From: Vanilla planifolia
Taxonomy: Eukaryota > Streptophyta > Magnoliopsida > Asparagales > Orchidaceae
Assembly: GCA_023846275.1 (NCBI GenBank)
Contig: CM043869.1
Coordinates: forward strand, 20,288,775 to 20,352,774
Direction: 5' to 3'
Length of the DNA: 64,000 nt
Shown: piece by piece, positions 25,783 through 38,368 of the stretch
How the letters are laid out: every line of letters starts with the position of its first letter
How positions within the stretch are numbered: position 1 is the first letter of the stretch
The notes under the pieces: model-generated
Told to the model about the DNA's origin: nothing
Seen by the model: the letters and a program-made list of their open reading frames with translations, nothing else
Database searches by the model: none
Position numbers and translations under genes: made by a program

Positions 25783-27055
25783 ATGGATTAGGGATTAGGG
25801 ATTAAGGAGGGAGGGATTAGAGATTTGGTGTTAGAGATTTAAGATTATTGATTAAGGATTAGGTATTAGGGATTAGGAATTAGGCATTAGTGATTAAAAA
25901 TAAAGAATAATAGATTACTTATTAGGGATTAGAGATTATGGATTAAAGATTAACAATTAAAGATTAGGGATTGAGGTTTAGGGATTATGGATTAAGAATA
26001 GATTAAGGATTAAGAATTAAGGATTAGAGATTAGGGGTTAAGGATTATAGATTATAGATTTGGGAGGGATGGATAAGGCATTATAGATTTTAGTATATGA
26101 AATTAAGGATGGAGGGATTAAGGAGTAGGGATTAGGGAATAGGGTTTAAGGATTACGAAGATGGAGAAGAAGAAGAAGATGAAGAGGAATAAGAAGAAAA
26201 ACAACGAGAAGAAGTAGAAGAATATGAAGAAGAAGAAGAAGAAGAAGAAGAAAAGGAAGAAAAAGTATAATAATAAGAAGAAGACAAAGAAAAAAAAAGA
26301 GGAAGATGAGAAACCAGAGGAAGAAGAAAATGAGGCAGAAGAAGAAGAAGAAGAAGAAAGACAAAAAGAAGAGGAGGATGAAGAAGAAGAAGAAGAAGAA
26401 GAAGAAGAAGAAGATGAAGAAGAAGAAGAAGGAGAAGAGCAAGAAAAAGAAGTATAAGATGAAGGTGAAGTAGTTGAAGAAGAAGAAGATGATGAAGAAA
26501 AAGAAGAAGTAGAGGAAGATGAAGAGTAGAGAGAAGAAGAAATGGATGATGAGGATGCAAAACAAGAAGAACAAGAAGATGAGAAGAAGAAACGGATGGA
26601 GATAAAGAAGAAGAAGAAGAAGAAGAAGAGGAGGAAGAAGAAGAAATAAAAGAAGAAGAAATAAAAGAGGAAGAAGTAGTAGTAGAAATAAAGAAGGAGA
26701 AGAAGAGGAAGAAGAGGAAGAACAAGCAGGGGAATAAGAAGAGGAATAAAAAGAGGAAGAAGAAGAAGAAGAAGAAGAAGAGGAAAAAGAAGAAGGGGAA
26801 GAAGAAGAAGACGTAGAAGAAGAAGAAGAAAAAAAGAAGAAGAGGTAGAAGAAGAAGAATAGGATGAAAAAGAAGAAGAAGAGAAAGAAGAAGAATAAGA
26901 AGTACAAGAAGAAGAATAAGAAGAAGTGGAAGGAGGGGAAGAAAAGGAAGAAGAAGAAGATAAAGATAAGGAAGAAGAAGTGGAAAAAGAGGAGGAAGAA
27001 GTAGAAGCAAAAGAAGAAGAAGAAAAAGAAGTATAAGAAGAAGAGGAAGAGGAGA
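25783..27055 (+). repeat. Composite unit 19: type B heptamer block (to ~26155), class II purine block
   Basis: The end of the heptamer block, from the GATGGATAAGGCATTATAG landmark through GGAGTAGGGATTAGGG, leads into ACGAAGATGGAGAAG. This is the standard class II entry also seen in units 15, 20, 23, 27 and 28. Confidence 0.8.
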
Positions 27056-28872
27056 TGGATTTGGTATTAGGGATCAGGGGTTTGTTATTCGAGTTAGGGA
27101 TTAGGGATTAAGGAATGAATGATTAGGAATTAGGTGTCAAGGAATACGGGTTAAGGATTTTGAAGTTAGAAATTTGGGATTAGCGATTTGGGATTAGGGA
27201 TTAGGGAGTAGGGATGAGGGAATAAGTAATGGGGATTTAGGATTAGGGATTAGGGATTAAGGATGAATAGATTAATGATTAGGGATTACATATTAGGGAC
27301 TAAAAAATTAAGGAATTCATTATTAAGGATTAGGGATTAGTGATTAGGAATTTAGGATTACAGATTATGGATTAGAGAATAAGAATTAAGAATTACGGAT
27401 TGGAGATGAAAGATTAGTGATTTAAGATTCAGGATTAGTGATTAGAGATTAATGGATTTGAATTAGCAATAGGGAATAAGGATTAGATATAAGGGATAGA
27501 GATTATGGATTATAGAAAAGGGTTTAAGGATTAGGTATTAGTGATTAGAGTTAAAGGATTAGAGATTTGGTATTAGAGGTTAATGTTTAAAGATTAAGGA
27601 TTGGAGATTAAGGATTGGGGATTACAAATTTGTAATTATGGGCTAGGGATTAAGGATTAGGGATTGAGAACGAGGGTATGGAATTGGAAACTAAGGATTA
27701 AGAATCGGGAATAACGATTAAGGATTAGGGATTGAGAACGAGGGTATGGAATTGGAAACTAAGGATTAAGAATCGGGAATAACGATTAAGGATTAGGGAT
27801 TAGAGATTATAGATTATAGATTATGGATTAAAGATTATAGACTGTGGATTAGGGATTAGGGATTAGGAAGGAGTAGACTAGGTATCATAGATTTAAAGAT
27901 GAGAGATTACAAGAGGGATTAAGAAGTACGGATTTGGTAATATAGATTAACGATTACGAAGAAGGAGAAGAAGAAGAAGATGAAGAAGAAAAAAAAGTAC
28001 AAGGAGAAGAAGAAGAAGAAGAAGAAGAAGAAAAAGAAAATGAATAAAACGAATAAGAAGAAGAAGAAGAAGAGGAAGACGAGGTTGAAGACAGAAAGAA
28101 GAAAAAGAAGAAGAAGGCAAAGAAGAAGAAGAAGAAAAAAGAAGAAGAAGAAGAAGAGAAAGAAGAAGAAAAAGAAGAAGAAGAAGAAGAAGAAAAAGAA
28201 GAAGAAGAAAAAGAACAAGGAGAAGAAGAAGAAAAAGAAGAGTAAGAAGAAGTAGATGAAGGTGAAATAGAAGAAGAAGTACAAGAAGAAGAAGAAGAAG
28301 CAGAAGAACGAGAAGAAGAAGAAGAAGAAAAAGAAGAAGAACAAGAACAAGAGAACCAGAAAAAGGTGAAGAAGAAGTGGAAGGAGATGAAGAAGGCGAA
28401 AAAGAAGAAATAGAAGAAGAAGAAAAAGAAGAAGAAGAAGAAGAGGAAGAAGAAGAAAGGGTAGAAGAAGAAGAAGAAGAAGAAGAAGAAGATATGGAAG
28501 GAAGAGAAGAAGAAGAAGAAAGAGAAGAAGAAGGAGAAGGAGACGAAGAAGAAGAAGAAGAAGAAGATGAAGAAGAAGTGTAAGAAGAAGAAGAAGAAGA
28601 AGAGGCAAAAGAAGTTGTGGAAGAAGAAGAAAGGGTAGACGAAGAAAAAAAGAAGTAGAAAAAGAGGAAGAACAAGAAAAAGAATCAGAAGAAGTGGAAG
28701 AAGATGAAGAAGAAGAGAAAGAAGTAGAAAAAGAGAAAGAAGAAGAGCAAGATTATGAAGAATAAAATGTAGAAGGCAATGATGAGGAAGAAGAAGAAAT
28801 AGAAGAGGAAGAAGAAGAAAAGGAAGAAGACGAGGAAGAAGAAGAAGTAGAAGTAGAAGAGGAAAAAGAGAC
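27056..28872 (+). repeat. Composite unit 20: heptamer block (to ~27957), class II purine block
   Basis: Contains an exact 68-bp tandem duplication at about 27661-27797. Class II entry through ACGATTACGAAGAAGGAG. Confidence 0.8.
27661..27797 (+). repeat. Exact 68-bp tandem duplication in the heptamer satellite
   Basis: ATTGAGAACGAGGGTATGG at 27663 recurs at 27731 with all following bases the same through AATAACGATTAAGGATTAG. An offset of 68 bp is not a multiple of seven, and no difference was seen, so the event is recent. Confidence 0.92.
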
Positions 28873-29536
28873 GAATTAGGGCTTAAAGATTTGGGGCTAT
28901 GGATTAAGGTTTAAGCATTAGTTATTTAGGAATGATAGATTAGGGATTAGGTATAAGGGAATATGGATTAAAATTTAAGCATGAAAAGATTGAGGATTTA
29001 GGAGTTAATAATTGGGGATTAGGGATTCGGGATTGGGGAGTTAGTAATTTAGGATTAGAGATTGGGCATTAGGGAGTTAGGATTAGGAAATAAATAATTG
29101 GGATTAAGAAGTAAAGATTAGAGATATGGGATTAAAGATGAAGGCATTAATGATTGAGGATTAGATATTAAGGATTAAGGATTTAAGATTATAGATTAAG
29201 GATATAGTATTCAAGGTTAGAGATTAAGGATTAGGGAATAAAGTTTAAGAGATTTGGGATTTGGGATTAGGGATTAGAGAGAAGGTAGAAGGAGAAGGAG
29301 AAGAAGAAGAAAAAAGGGAAGAAGTAGAAGTAGAGGAAGAAGAAGAAGAAGAAGAAGAAAAAGAAGAGGAAGATTAAGAGGAAGAAGAAGAAGGAGAAGA
29401 AAAAGAAGAAGTGGAAGATGAAGATGAAGAGGAAGAAGAACAAGAAGAAGAGAAGAAGAAGAAGAAGAAGAAGAAGAAGAAGAAGAAGAAGAAGAAGAAG
29501 AAGAAAGAGTAGAAGAAGAAAAAGAAGAAAAAGAGG

Positions 29537-29568
<32 letters not shown>

Positions 29569-30040
29569 CAAGAGGAAGAAGAAGAAGAAGAAGAAGAAGA
29601 AGAAGAAGAAGAAAAAGAAATAAAGGAGGAAGAAGATTAAGGATAAGAATGATAAGAAGAACAAGAAGAAGAAAAAGAAAATAAATAATAACAAATTGAG
29701 GAAGACGAGGAAGAAGAAGAAGAAGAGGATGAGTCAGAAAAGAAGAAGAGGAAGAAGAAAAAGAAGAAGAAGAAGAAAAGGAAAAAGAAGAAGAGGAAGA
29801 AGAAGAAGATGTTGAAAAAGAAGAAGAAGAAGAAGAAGAATAGAAAGAAGATGGAGAAGAAGAGGAAGAAGAAGAATAAAAGAAGAACAAGAAGAGAAGG
29901 AAAAGAAGAAGAAGAAGAAGAAGATGATGAGGAAGAAGTGGAATAAGAAGAAGGCAAAGTTGAGGAGGAAGAAGAAGGAGGGGAAAAAGAAGAAGAAGAA
30001 GAAGAGAAAGAAGAAGTAAAAAAAGAAGAAGAAGAACAGG
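28873..30040 (+). repeat. Composite unit 21: heptamer block (to ~29280), class II purine block
   Basis: The block carries GGAGTTAGTAATT twice (about 29000-29050). The purine part includes the longest pure GAA run I found (29452-29506). Confidence 0.8.
29452..29506 (+). repeat. Pure (GAA)n microsatellite tract
   Basis: About 55 nt of uninterrupted GAA, 18 repeats, flanked by near-perfect GAA on both sides. Confidence 0.85.
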
Positions 30041-30849
30041 TGGATTAGGAATTAGAGATCAGGGGTTAGGGGTTAGGGATTAAGGATTATGTATCAGAGA
30101 ATAGGGATTAAAGATTAAGAAGGGAGACATTAGGGATAAGAGATTAAAGTTTAGGAGTTAGGAGTTAGATATTAGGGTTTATGGATTCGGGATTAGGGAT
30201 TAGAAAGTAGGGATTAGGGAATAAGTAATAGGGATTTGGGATTAAGGATTAAGGATTAGAGATTAGCTATTTAGTAATAGGGATTAGGAATGAAAGGATT
30301 AATGATTAAGAATTAAGAATTGACAGATTTATTACTAAGAACTAGGGATTTAAGATTAGGGATTAGGAAAGAAGAAGAAGAGAAGGAAGAAGAAGATCAG
30401 AAGGAAGAAGAAGAAGAAGAAGACCAACAAGTAAAAGAAAAAGAAGAGCAAGGAGAAGAAGAAAAGGAAGAACAACCAAAAAAAGAGAAGATGAAAAAGA
30501 TGAAGAATAGAAGAAGAAAAAGAAGAAGAGGAGGAAGAAGAAGAAATAAAAGAAAAAAAAGAAGAAGAAGAAGATACAGAAGAAGTAGAAGAAGAAGAAG
30601 ATGATGATGAAGAAATAAAAGAGGTGGAAGAAGAAGAAGTAAGAGAAATAGAAGAAGAAGAAAAAGAAGAAGAATTAGAAGTAGAAGAACAAATAGAGGA
30701 AAGAAGAAGAGTTAAGAGAAGAGGAAAAAGGAGAGGAAGAATAAGAATAAGAAGAAGAGGAAGAGAAGGAAGAAGAAGAACAGAAGAAGAATAAGAGGAA
30801 AAAGAAGGAGAGGGAGTAAAAGAAGACATAAAAGAAGAAGAAATAGTGT

Positions 30850-30880
<31 letters not shown>

Positions 30881-31092
30881 AGGAGGGAGAGGATGAGGAG
30901 GAAGAACAAGAAGTGGAAGAATAAGAAGAAGAAAAGGAAGAATAAGAAGAAGAAGAAGAAGAAGAGGAAGGTGAGGAAGAAGAGGAAGAAGAAGAAGACG
31001 AAGATGAGGAAGAAGTCGAAAAAGAGGAAGAGGAAAGAAGGCGAAGAAGAGAATGAAGAAAATGAAGTGAAAGAAGAAAAGAAGGAGGTGAC
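30041..31092 (+). repeat. Composite unit 22: short heptamer block (to ~30367), class II purine block
   Basis: The heptamer part has the GGGAATAAGTAATAGG landmark at about 30217. The purine block starts with GGAAAGAAGAAGAAGAG and is richer in isolated T and C than its neighbours. Confidence 0.78.
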
Positions 31093-32845
31093 AGATTAGG
31101 GATGAGGGACTAGAGATTAAGGAATGAATGATTAGGTATTAGGTATCAGGGAACAAAAGTTAAAGGTTATGGTGGGAGGGATTAGGGATGATGGATTTGG
31201 GAGTTAGCAATTAGAAATTGGGGTCTAGGGATTATGGAGTGGGGATTAGGGAATAAGTCATTGGGATTAGGAATTAGGGATTAGCTATTAAGGATTTATG
31301 ATTAAGGATGAATGGATTAAGGATTATAGATTAGATAGTAGTGATTAAAAATTAAGGGATTAATTATTAAGGATTTGGGATTACATATTAGGAATTTAAG
31401 ATTAGGAATTAGAAAATAGAAATTAGGAATGAAGGATTAGATTATAGAGATTAGGGATACAAGTTTTTGGATTAGAGATTAGAGATTAAAGATTAAAGAT
31501 TACAGATTAAGAGATTAAGATTAGCATTAGGGATTAGGGATTATGTGTTAAAGTTTGGATTAGTGATGAAGGAATAAGAATTAAAGATTAGAGATTATGG
31601 ATTAAAGATTGGGTATTAGGGATTATGTATTAGAGAATCAAATTTAAGGATTAGAGAATAATGATTAAAGGTTAGGGATTAAAGATTAAGGATCAGAGAT
31701 AAGGCATTAAAGATTAACGATTGGAGATTAGGGATTAAGGATTAATAACAGCGATTATGGATTTAGGCATAGGGATAAGCACTAAGGATTACAGATTAGT
31801 AATTAAAGTTTTGGAATTAGGGATTAGAGATTAAGGATTGAAGATTAAGGATTATAGATTAAGGATGGATTAAGGATTAAGGATAAGGACATAAGGAGGA
31901 TTGGATTGGGCATTGTAGATTTAAAGATGAGACATGATCGATGGAGGGTTTAAGGAGTAAGGATTAGGGAATAGAGATTAATGATTATGAAGAAGTAAGA
32001 GAAGAAGAAAAAGAAGAAGAAGAACAAGGAGAAGATGAAGAAGGAGGAGAAAAAGAGGAGGATGAGTAAGAATAAAAAAACAAAATGAGGAAGAAGAGGA
32101 AGAGGAAGAAGAAGAAGAAGTAAAAGTAGAAGTAGTAGTAGTAGAAGAAGAAGAAGTAAAAGTAGTAGTAATAGAAGAAGAAGAAGAAGAAGAAGAAGAA
32201 GAAGAAAAAGAGAAAGAATAGGAAGAAGGAGAAAAAACAGTAACAGAGGAAGAAGGAGGAGGAGAAGAAGGAGAAGAGTAAGAAGAAGAAGACGAAAAAG
32301 AAGGTGAAGAAGTTGAAGAAGAAGAAGAAGAGGTAGATAAAGAGGAGGAGGAAGAAGAATTAGAAGAAGGAGAAGATGAAGAAGAAAAAGAAGAAGAACA
32401 AGAAGAAGACAAGAAGAAAATGATGATGTGGAAGAAGAAGAAGAAGAAAAGGGGAAGAAGAAGAAGAAGAAGAAGAAGAAGAAGAAGAAGAAGAAGAAGA
32501 AAGAGAAAGAAGGAGGAGGAGAAGAAGAAGATGAATATGAAGAAGAAGAAGAACAACAAGTAGGGGAAGAAGATGAGGAATAAGAAGAGGAAGAAGAAGA
32601 AGAAAAAGAAATAGAAGAAAAAGAAGAAGAGGTAAAAGAAGAATAAGAGGAAGAAAAAGACAAAGAAGAAGAAAAAGATGAAGAAAAAAAGGAAAAAGAA
32701 GAAGAAGATCAAGAAGAGAAAGAGGAAGAAAAATAAAAAAAGAAGAGGAAGATAAAGAAGTAGAAGATGAAGAATACAAAGATGAGGAAGAAGATGCAGA
32801 AGAGGAAGAATAAGAAGAAGAAGAAGAGGAAGAAGAAGAGGAGAT
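31093..32845 (+). repeat. Composite unit 23: heptamer block (to ~31988), class II purine block
   Basis: Class II entry after GGAGTAAGGATTAGGGAATA and ATGATTATGAAGAAG. The purine part holds GTAGTAGTAGTAGAAG-type T-containing variants at about 32130-32175. Confidence 0.78.
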
Positions 32846-33905
32846 GCATTAGGGATTAGGAATCAGGGTTTAGGAATTGAGGATTAAGGAATGAATGATT
32901 AGGGATTAGGTACAAGGGAATATGAACTAAAGGTTAGGAAAGAAGAGATTAGTTATTTGTGAGTTAGTAATAAGAGAATAAGGATTAGGGAATAAATAAA
33001 TTGGATTAGAGATTAGAGATTAGAGATTAGAGATTAGAGATTAGAGATTAGAGATTAAGGATTCGTGATATGGGGTTAGGGATAAAGGAAGACAAGATTA
33101 CTAACTAGGGATTAGTGATAAAGAATTAATGATTTAATTATTAGGATTAGGGTTTAGAAATTAAGGATTAAGATTAAGGATTAGGGATTAAGGAATAGCA
33201 ATTAGGGAATAAGGATTTGGGATTAAGGATTAAAGATGAGAGAATAAGGATATTGGATTCAAAATTAGAGATTAGGAATTAGGGGTTAGAGAATAAGTGA
33301 TTAGCAATTAAGGATTTTGGGAAACGAAGAAAAAGAAGGAGATGAGTAAGAGGAAGAAGAAGTGAAGTAGAAGAAGAAGAAGAAGAAGAAGAGGAAGATG
33401 AAAAGGAAGGAGAAGAGGAAGAAGAAGTAGTAGAAAAAGAAGAGCAAGAAGAAGCAATGAAGAAGAAGAAGAAGAAGAAGAAAAAGAAAAATAAGAAGTA
33501 AAATAAAAAGAAATTAAAAAGGAAGAAGAATTAAAACAAGAAGGAAGAGAAAAAGAAGAGCAAGAAGAAAAAGAAGAAAAACAAGTAGAGGAAGTAGTGG
33601 AGGATGAATAAAAAGAAGAAGAAGAAAAGAAGAAGAAAAAGAAGAAGAAGAAGAAAAGGAAGAGGAAAAGAAGGGGAAGAAGAATAAGATGCAAAAGAAG
33701 GAGAAGAAGAAGAAGAAGAAGAAGAAGAAGATAAAGAAGAAGAAGAAGAAGAAGAGGAAGAAAAAGAAGAAGATGAGAAAGAAGAAGAGGAGGAAGATTG
33801 GGAAGAAGTAGAAGACAAAGATGAGGAAGAAGAAGACCAAGAAGAGGAAGAAAAGGAATAAGAAGAAGAGAAACAAGAAGTAGAAGTAGAAGAGGAAAAA
33901 GTGAC
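32846..33905 (+). repeat. Composite unit 24: heptamer block (to ~33323), class II purine block
   Basis: Entry through GAAACGAAGAAAAAG. Unit 29 has a closely similar heptamer block and entry, about 5.5 kb further on. A run of homogeneous GAGATTA units lies at about 33005-33055. Confidence 0.78.
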
Positions 33906-34971
33906 GAATTTGGGATTAGAGATTTGGGGTTATGGATTAGGATTTAAGGATTAGAGATTAAGGAATGAAGGATTGAGAATTAGGTATAAGGGAATATGTA
34001 TTTAAGATTAAGGAGGAAAGGATTAAGGATTTGGGAGTTAGTAATTAGAGATTACAGATTCAGGATTTGGGAGGTAGTAATTTAGGATTAGGCTTTAAGT
34101 AGTAAGGATTATGGAATAAATAATTGGGATAAAGGATTAGAGATTAGAGATAAAGGATTAAGGATTAAGGATGAAGGGTTTAATGATTGAGGATTAGAGA
34201 TTAAGAATTATGGGATTAGATATCAAGGATTATGGCTTAGAGACTAAGAATTTAAGATTATGGATTAGGGATTTATGATTAGGGAATATGGATTAGGGAT
34301 AAAGGATTAAAGATTACAGATTAGGGATGTAGTATTTGAGATTAAAGATTACGGATTAGGAAATAAAGATTAAGAGATTAGGTATAAAGGATTATGAATT
34401 AAAGAGAAGGGAGAAAGGAGAAGGAGAAGAAGAAGAAGATTGCGAAGAAGTAATAAAAGAAGAAGAAGAAGAAAAGAATAAAAAGAAGAGGAAGACAAAG
34501 AGGAAGAAGAAGATGAAGAAGAAGAAGAAGTGGAAGATGTTGACGAAGAAGAACAAGAACAAGAAGAAGAGATGAAGGAAAAGAAGAAGAAGAAGAAGAA
34601 GAAGAAAGAGTAGAAGAAGAAGAGAAGAAAAAGAAATAGAAGAGGAAGAAGAATAAGAACAAGAAGGAGGAGGAGAAGAAGAAGAAGAAAAAGAAGAATA
34701 AGAGAAAAAAGAAGAAGAGAAAGAAGACGAAGACCTAGAAGAAGAAGAAGAAAAAGGAGAAGAGGAAAAAGAAGAAGAAGAAGAAGAAAAAAAAGGAAGA
34801 AGAACAAAAAAGAAGAACAAGATGAGGAAGAAAAAGAAGAAGAAGAAGAAGAGGACGATGTGGAAGAAGTGGAAGAAGAAGAAGGCAAAGATGAGGAGGA
34901 AGATGAAGAAGAAAAGGAAGAAGAAGATGAAGAGGAAGAAGAAGTAAAAGAAGGAGAGGAAGAAGAGGACG
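33906..34971 (+). repeat. Composite unit 25: heptamer block (to ~34402), class II purine block
   Basis: The opening (GGGGTTATGGATTAGG) resembles that of unit 21. The purine part starts with GAGAAGGGAGAAAGGAG and then becomes GAA. Confidence 0.78.
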
Positions 34972-36498
34972 AATTAAGGATTAGGGATCAGGAGTTAGGG
35001 ATTAAGAATTAAGGATTAGGGATTATGGAATGAAATATTATTGATTATGCATCAGAGTATATGGATTAAAGATTAAGAAGGGAGAGAAGGGGGATAAGGG
35101 ATTAAAGATTTAGGAGTTAGGAATTTGATATTAAGGTTTATGGATTCGAGATTAGGGATTAAGGAATAAGTAATAGGGATTTCGGATTAAGGATTAATGA
35201 TTAGGTGTTTCAGATTAGGGATTAGGGATGAAGGGATTAATGATTAGGGATTAAGAATTGAGGGATTTGTACTAAGGACAAGGGATTAGAGATTAGGGAT
35301 TTAAGATTAAGGATTAAGGATTGAGAAATGTGGTTAAGGATTAGATATTAGATATTAGGGATGTAGGATTCAGGACTAGAGATTAGAGATTAGGGATTAA
35401 AGATTAGGAGATTAAGATTAGGTTTAGAGATTAGGGATTACAGATTCAAGATTAGTGATTGAGGATTAAGGATTAGGGATTAGTGATTAAGGATTATTGA
35501 ATATAAGTTAAGGATTAGGGATTGGGGATTAGGTATTAGAGATTAGAGTTTTGGGATTAGAGTTAGGGATTACAATTTAGGGATTAGAGATTTAAAATAG
35601 ATTAGAGATTAAAGATTAAGGATTAAGAATTAGGGAGAAGAAAGAAAGAAGGAAGAAGAAGAAGAAGGAAGAAAGAAGAAGGAAGAAGGAAGAAGGAAGA
35701 AGGAAGAAAGAAGTAAAAGAGGAAGAATAAAGAAGAAAAAAAGAGGATGGAACTAGGAAGAAGGAAGGAGGTAGGAAGAAGAAAGAAGGAAGAAGAAAGA
35801 AGAAAAAGAAAGCAGAAAGAAGAAAGAAGAAAGAAGAAAGTTGGAAGAAGAGGAGGAAGAAGAAGAAGAATAATGAAAAGAAAAAGATGATGGTGAAGAA
35901 AAAGAAGATGTTGACAAAGTAGAAGAAGAGGAAGAATGGGAAGGGGAAGAAGAAGAAGAAGAAGAAGAAGATGATGATGATGAAGAGAAGAAGAAGGAGA
36001 AGTGGATAAACAAGAAGAAGAAAAAGAAGATTAAGAACATGAAGAAGAAGAAGAGAAGGAAGAAGAAGAAGAAAAAGAAGTTGAAGAAGAAGAAGAGGAA
36101 TGGGAGAAGAAGAAAAAAAAAGAAGTAAAAAGAAGAAAAAAGAAAGAGGAAAGAAGATGGAAGAAAGATGAAGCAAGAAGGAAGAAGGAATAAGAAAAAG
36201 GAAGATTGAAGATGGAATAAGGATGAAATAAGAAGGATGAAGGAATAAAGAGGATGGAAGAAGGAAGAAGGAAGAAGGAAGTAGAAGAAGAAGAAGTCAA
36301 AGAAGAGGAAGAGGAAGAGGAGGAGGATGAGGTAGAGGAAGATGAAAAAAAGGGGATGAAGGGGAAGAAGAGGAAGAAGATAATCAGGAAGAAGAAGAAG
36401 AAAAGAAGATGATGATGATGATGAGGAGGAGGAAGAAGAAGTAGAACAAGAACAAGAATAAAAGGAAGAAGAAGACGAAGAGGAAGAAGAAGTAGAAG
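34972..36498 (+). repeat. Composite unit 26: heptamer block (to ~35634), purine block with two GAAGGAA zones
   Basis: GAAGGAA zones at about 35638-35850 and 36110-36290 are separated by GAA DNA. This suggests fusion of two purine blocks with loss of the intervening heptamer block. Confidence 0.75.
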
Positions 36499-37491
36499 AA
36501 TTAGGGATTAGGGATTAGGTATTAGGGAATAGAGTGTAAGGATTAGAGATTTAAGATTAGAGGTTAGGGATTAAAGGATAAGGATTGGAGATTAGGGATT
36601 AAGGATTAATGATTGGATTTTAGGGATCTAAAATTAATAATAATGATTAGGGATTATGGTTAAGGATTAAGGATCAGGGATTAGGAATTAAGGATTAGAG
36701 ATTAGGGATTAGAGATTAAGGATTAAAGATTAAGGATTAAGGATTATAGATTCAGGATAGATTAGGCATTAGGGATAAGGATTAAGGGAGAAATGTATGG
36801 GGTATTATAGATTTAAGGATGAGAGATTAGAGAGGGAGGGTTTAAGGAGTAAAGATTTGGGAATAAAGATTAACGATTATGAAGTAGAATGAGGAGAAGA
36901 AGAAGATGATGATGAAGAAGAAGAAGAACATAGAGAAGAAGATGAAGAAGAAGAAGAAGAAGAAGAAGAAGAAGAAGAAGAAGAAGAACAAGAATAAAAG
37001 GAAGAAGAAGAAGTGGAAGAAGAAGACGAAGAGGAAGAAGAAGTAGAAGAATTAGGGATTAGGGATTAGGTATCAGGGAATAGAGTGTAAGGATTAGAGA
37101 TTTAAGATTAGAGGTTAGGGATTAAAGGATAAGGATTGGAGATTAGGGATTAGGGATTAAGGATTAATGATTGGATTTTAGGGATCTAAAATTAATAATA
37201 ATGATTAGGGATTATGGTTAAGGATTAAGGATCAGGGATTAAGAATTAAGGATTAGAGATTAGGGATTAGAGGTTAAGGATTAAAGATTAAGGATTAAGG
37301 ATTATAGATTCAGGATAGATTAGGCATTAGGGATGTGGATTAAGGGAGAAATGTATGGGGTATTATAGATTTAAGGATGAGAGATTAGGGAGGGAGGGTT
37401 TAAGGAGTAAAGATTTGGGAATAAAGATTAACGATTATGAAGTAGAATGAGGAGAAGAAGAAGATGATGATGAAGAAGAAGAAGAACATAG

Positions 37492-37505
<14 letters not shown>
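36455..37505 (+). repeat. ~550-bp tandem segmental duplication spanning heptamer and purine DNA
   Basis: AGAGTGTAAGGATTAGAG at 36531 recurs 551 bp later. GAAGTAGAATGAGGAGAAG at 36881 recurs at 37439 (558 bp). The copies differ by small indels and a few substitutions. The duplicated piece crosses the heptamer/purine boundary, so it arose by recombination of composite units and not by slippage. Confidence 0.9.
36499..37050 (+). repeat. Composite unit 27: heptamer block (to ~36877), short class II purine block
   Basis: First copy of a tandem duplication of about 550 bp; unit 28 begins with the second copy. The purine part is about 170 bp. Confidence 0.85.
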
Positions 37506-37524
<19 letters not shown>

Positions 37525-38368
37525 AGAACAAAAGGAAGAAAAAGAATAAGAATGAGAAGAAGACGATGAAGAAGAAGTAGAAGAATAATAAGAAAAATAA
37601 GAAGAAAAAGTGGAAGATGAGGAAGAAAATGAGGAAGATGAGGAGGAGGAAGAAGTAGAAGAAGAAGAAGAAGAAAAAGAAGAAGAAGGAGAAGAAGAAA
37701 AAGAAGAAGAAGAGGAAGAAGGAGAAGAAGAAGTAGAAGAGGAAGAACAAGAAGAAGAAGAAGAGTAAGAAGAAGATGAGGGAGAAGGAGGTAAAGAAGT
37801 TGAAGAAGAAGAGGTAGTTGAAGAGGAAGAAGAAGAAGAAGAAGAAGGAGAAGAAGGAGGACGAGAAGATGAAGATGAAAAGAAGGAGAGAAGAAGAAAA
37901 AGTTGGAGAAGAAGAAGAAGAAGAAGAAATAAATGGAGATGTAGAAGAAGTAAAAGGGGAAGAAGAAGAAGAAGAAGAAGAAGAAATAAAAGAGAAAGAA
38001 GGAGGAGGAGGAGAAGAAGAAGAAGAAGAAGAACAAGTAGGGGAAGAAGATGAGGAAGAAGAAGAGGAAGAAGACGAAGAAAATGAAATGGAAGAAGAAG
38101 ATGAAGAAAAAGAGGAAGAAGAAGAAAATGAAGAAGATGAGGAAAAAGTCGAAGAGGAGGAAAAAGAAGGCTTGAAAGAAGAAAAAGAAGATCTAGAAGA
38201 AGGAAAATAAGAAGGAGAAGATGAAGAAGAAGAAGAAGAAAAGGAAGAAGAAGAAGAAGTAGGGAAAAAAAGAAAAAAATAAAAGAAGAAGAGGAAGATA
38301 AAGAAGCAGAAGAGAAAGAATACAAAGATGAGGAAGAAGAAGAAGAAGAAGAAGAAAAAGAGGAGATG
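37051..38368 (+). repeat. Composite unit 28: heptamer block (to ~37436), class II purine block
   Basis: Its first part is the second copy of the 550-bp duplication. The purine block then runs for about 930 bp and exits through GAGATGAATTGGGG. Confidence 0.82.
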
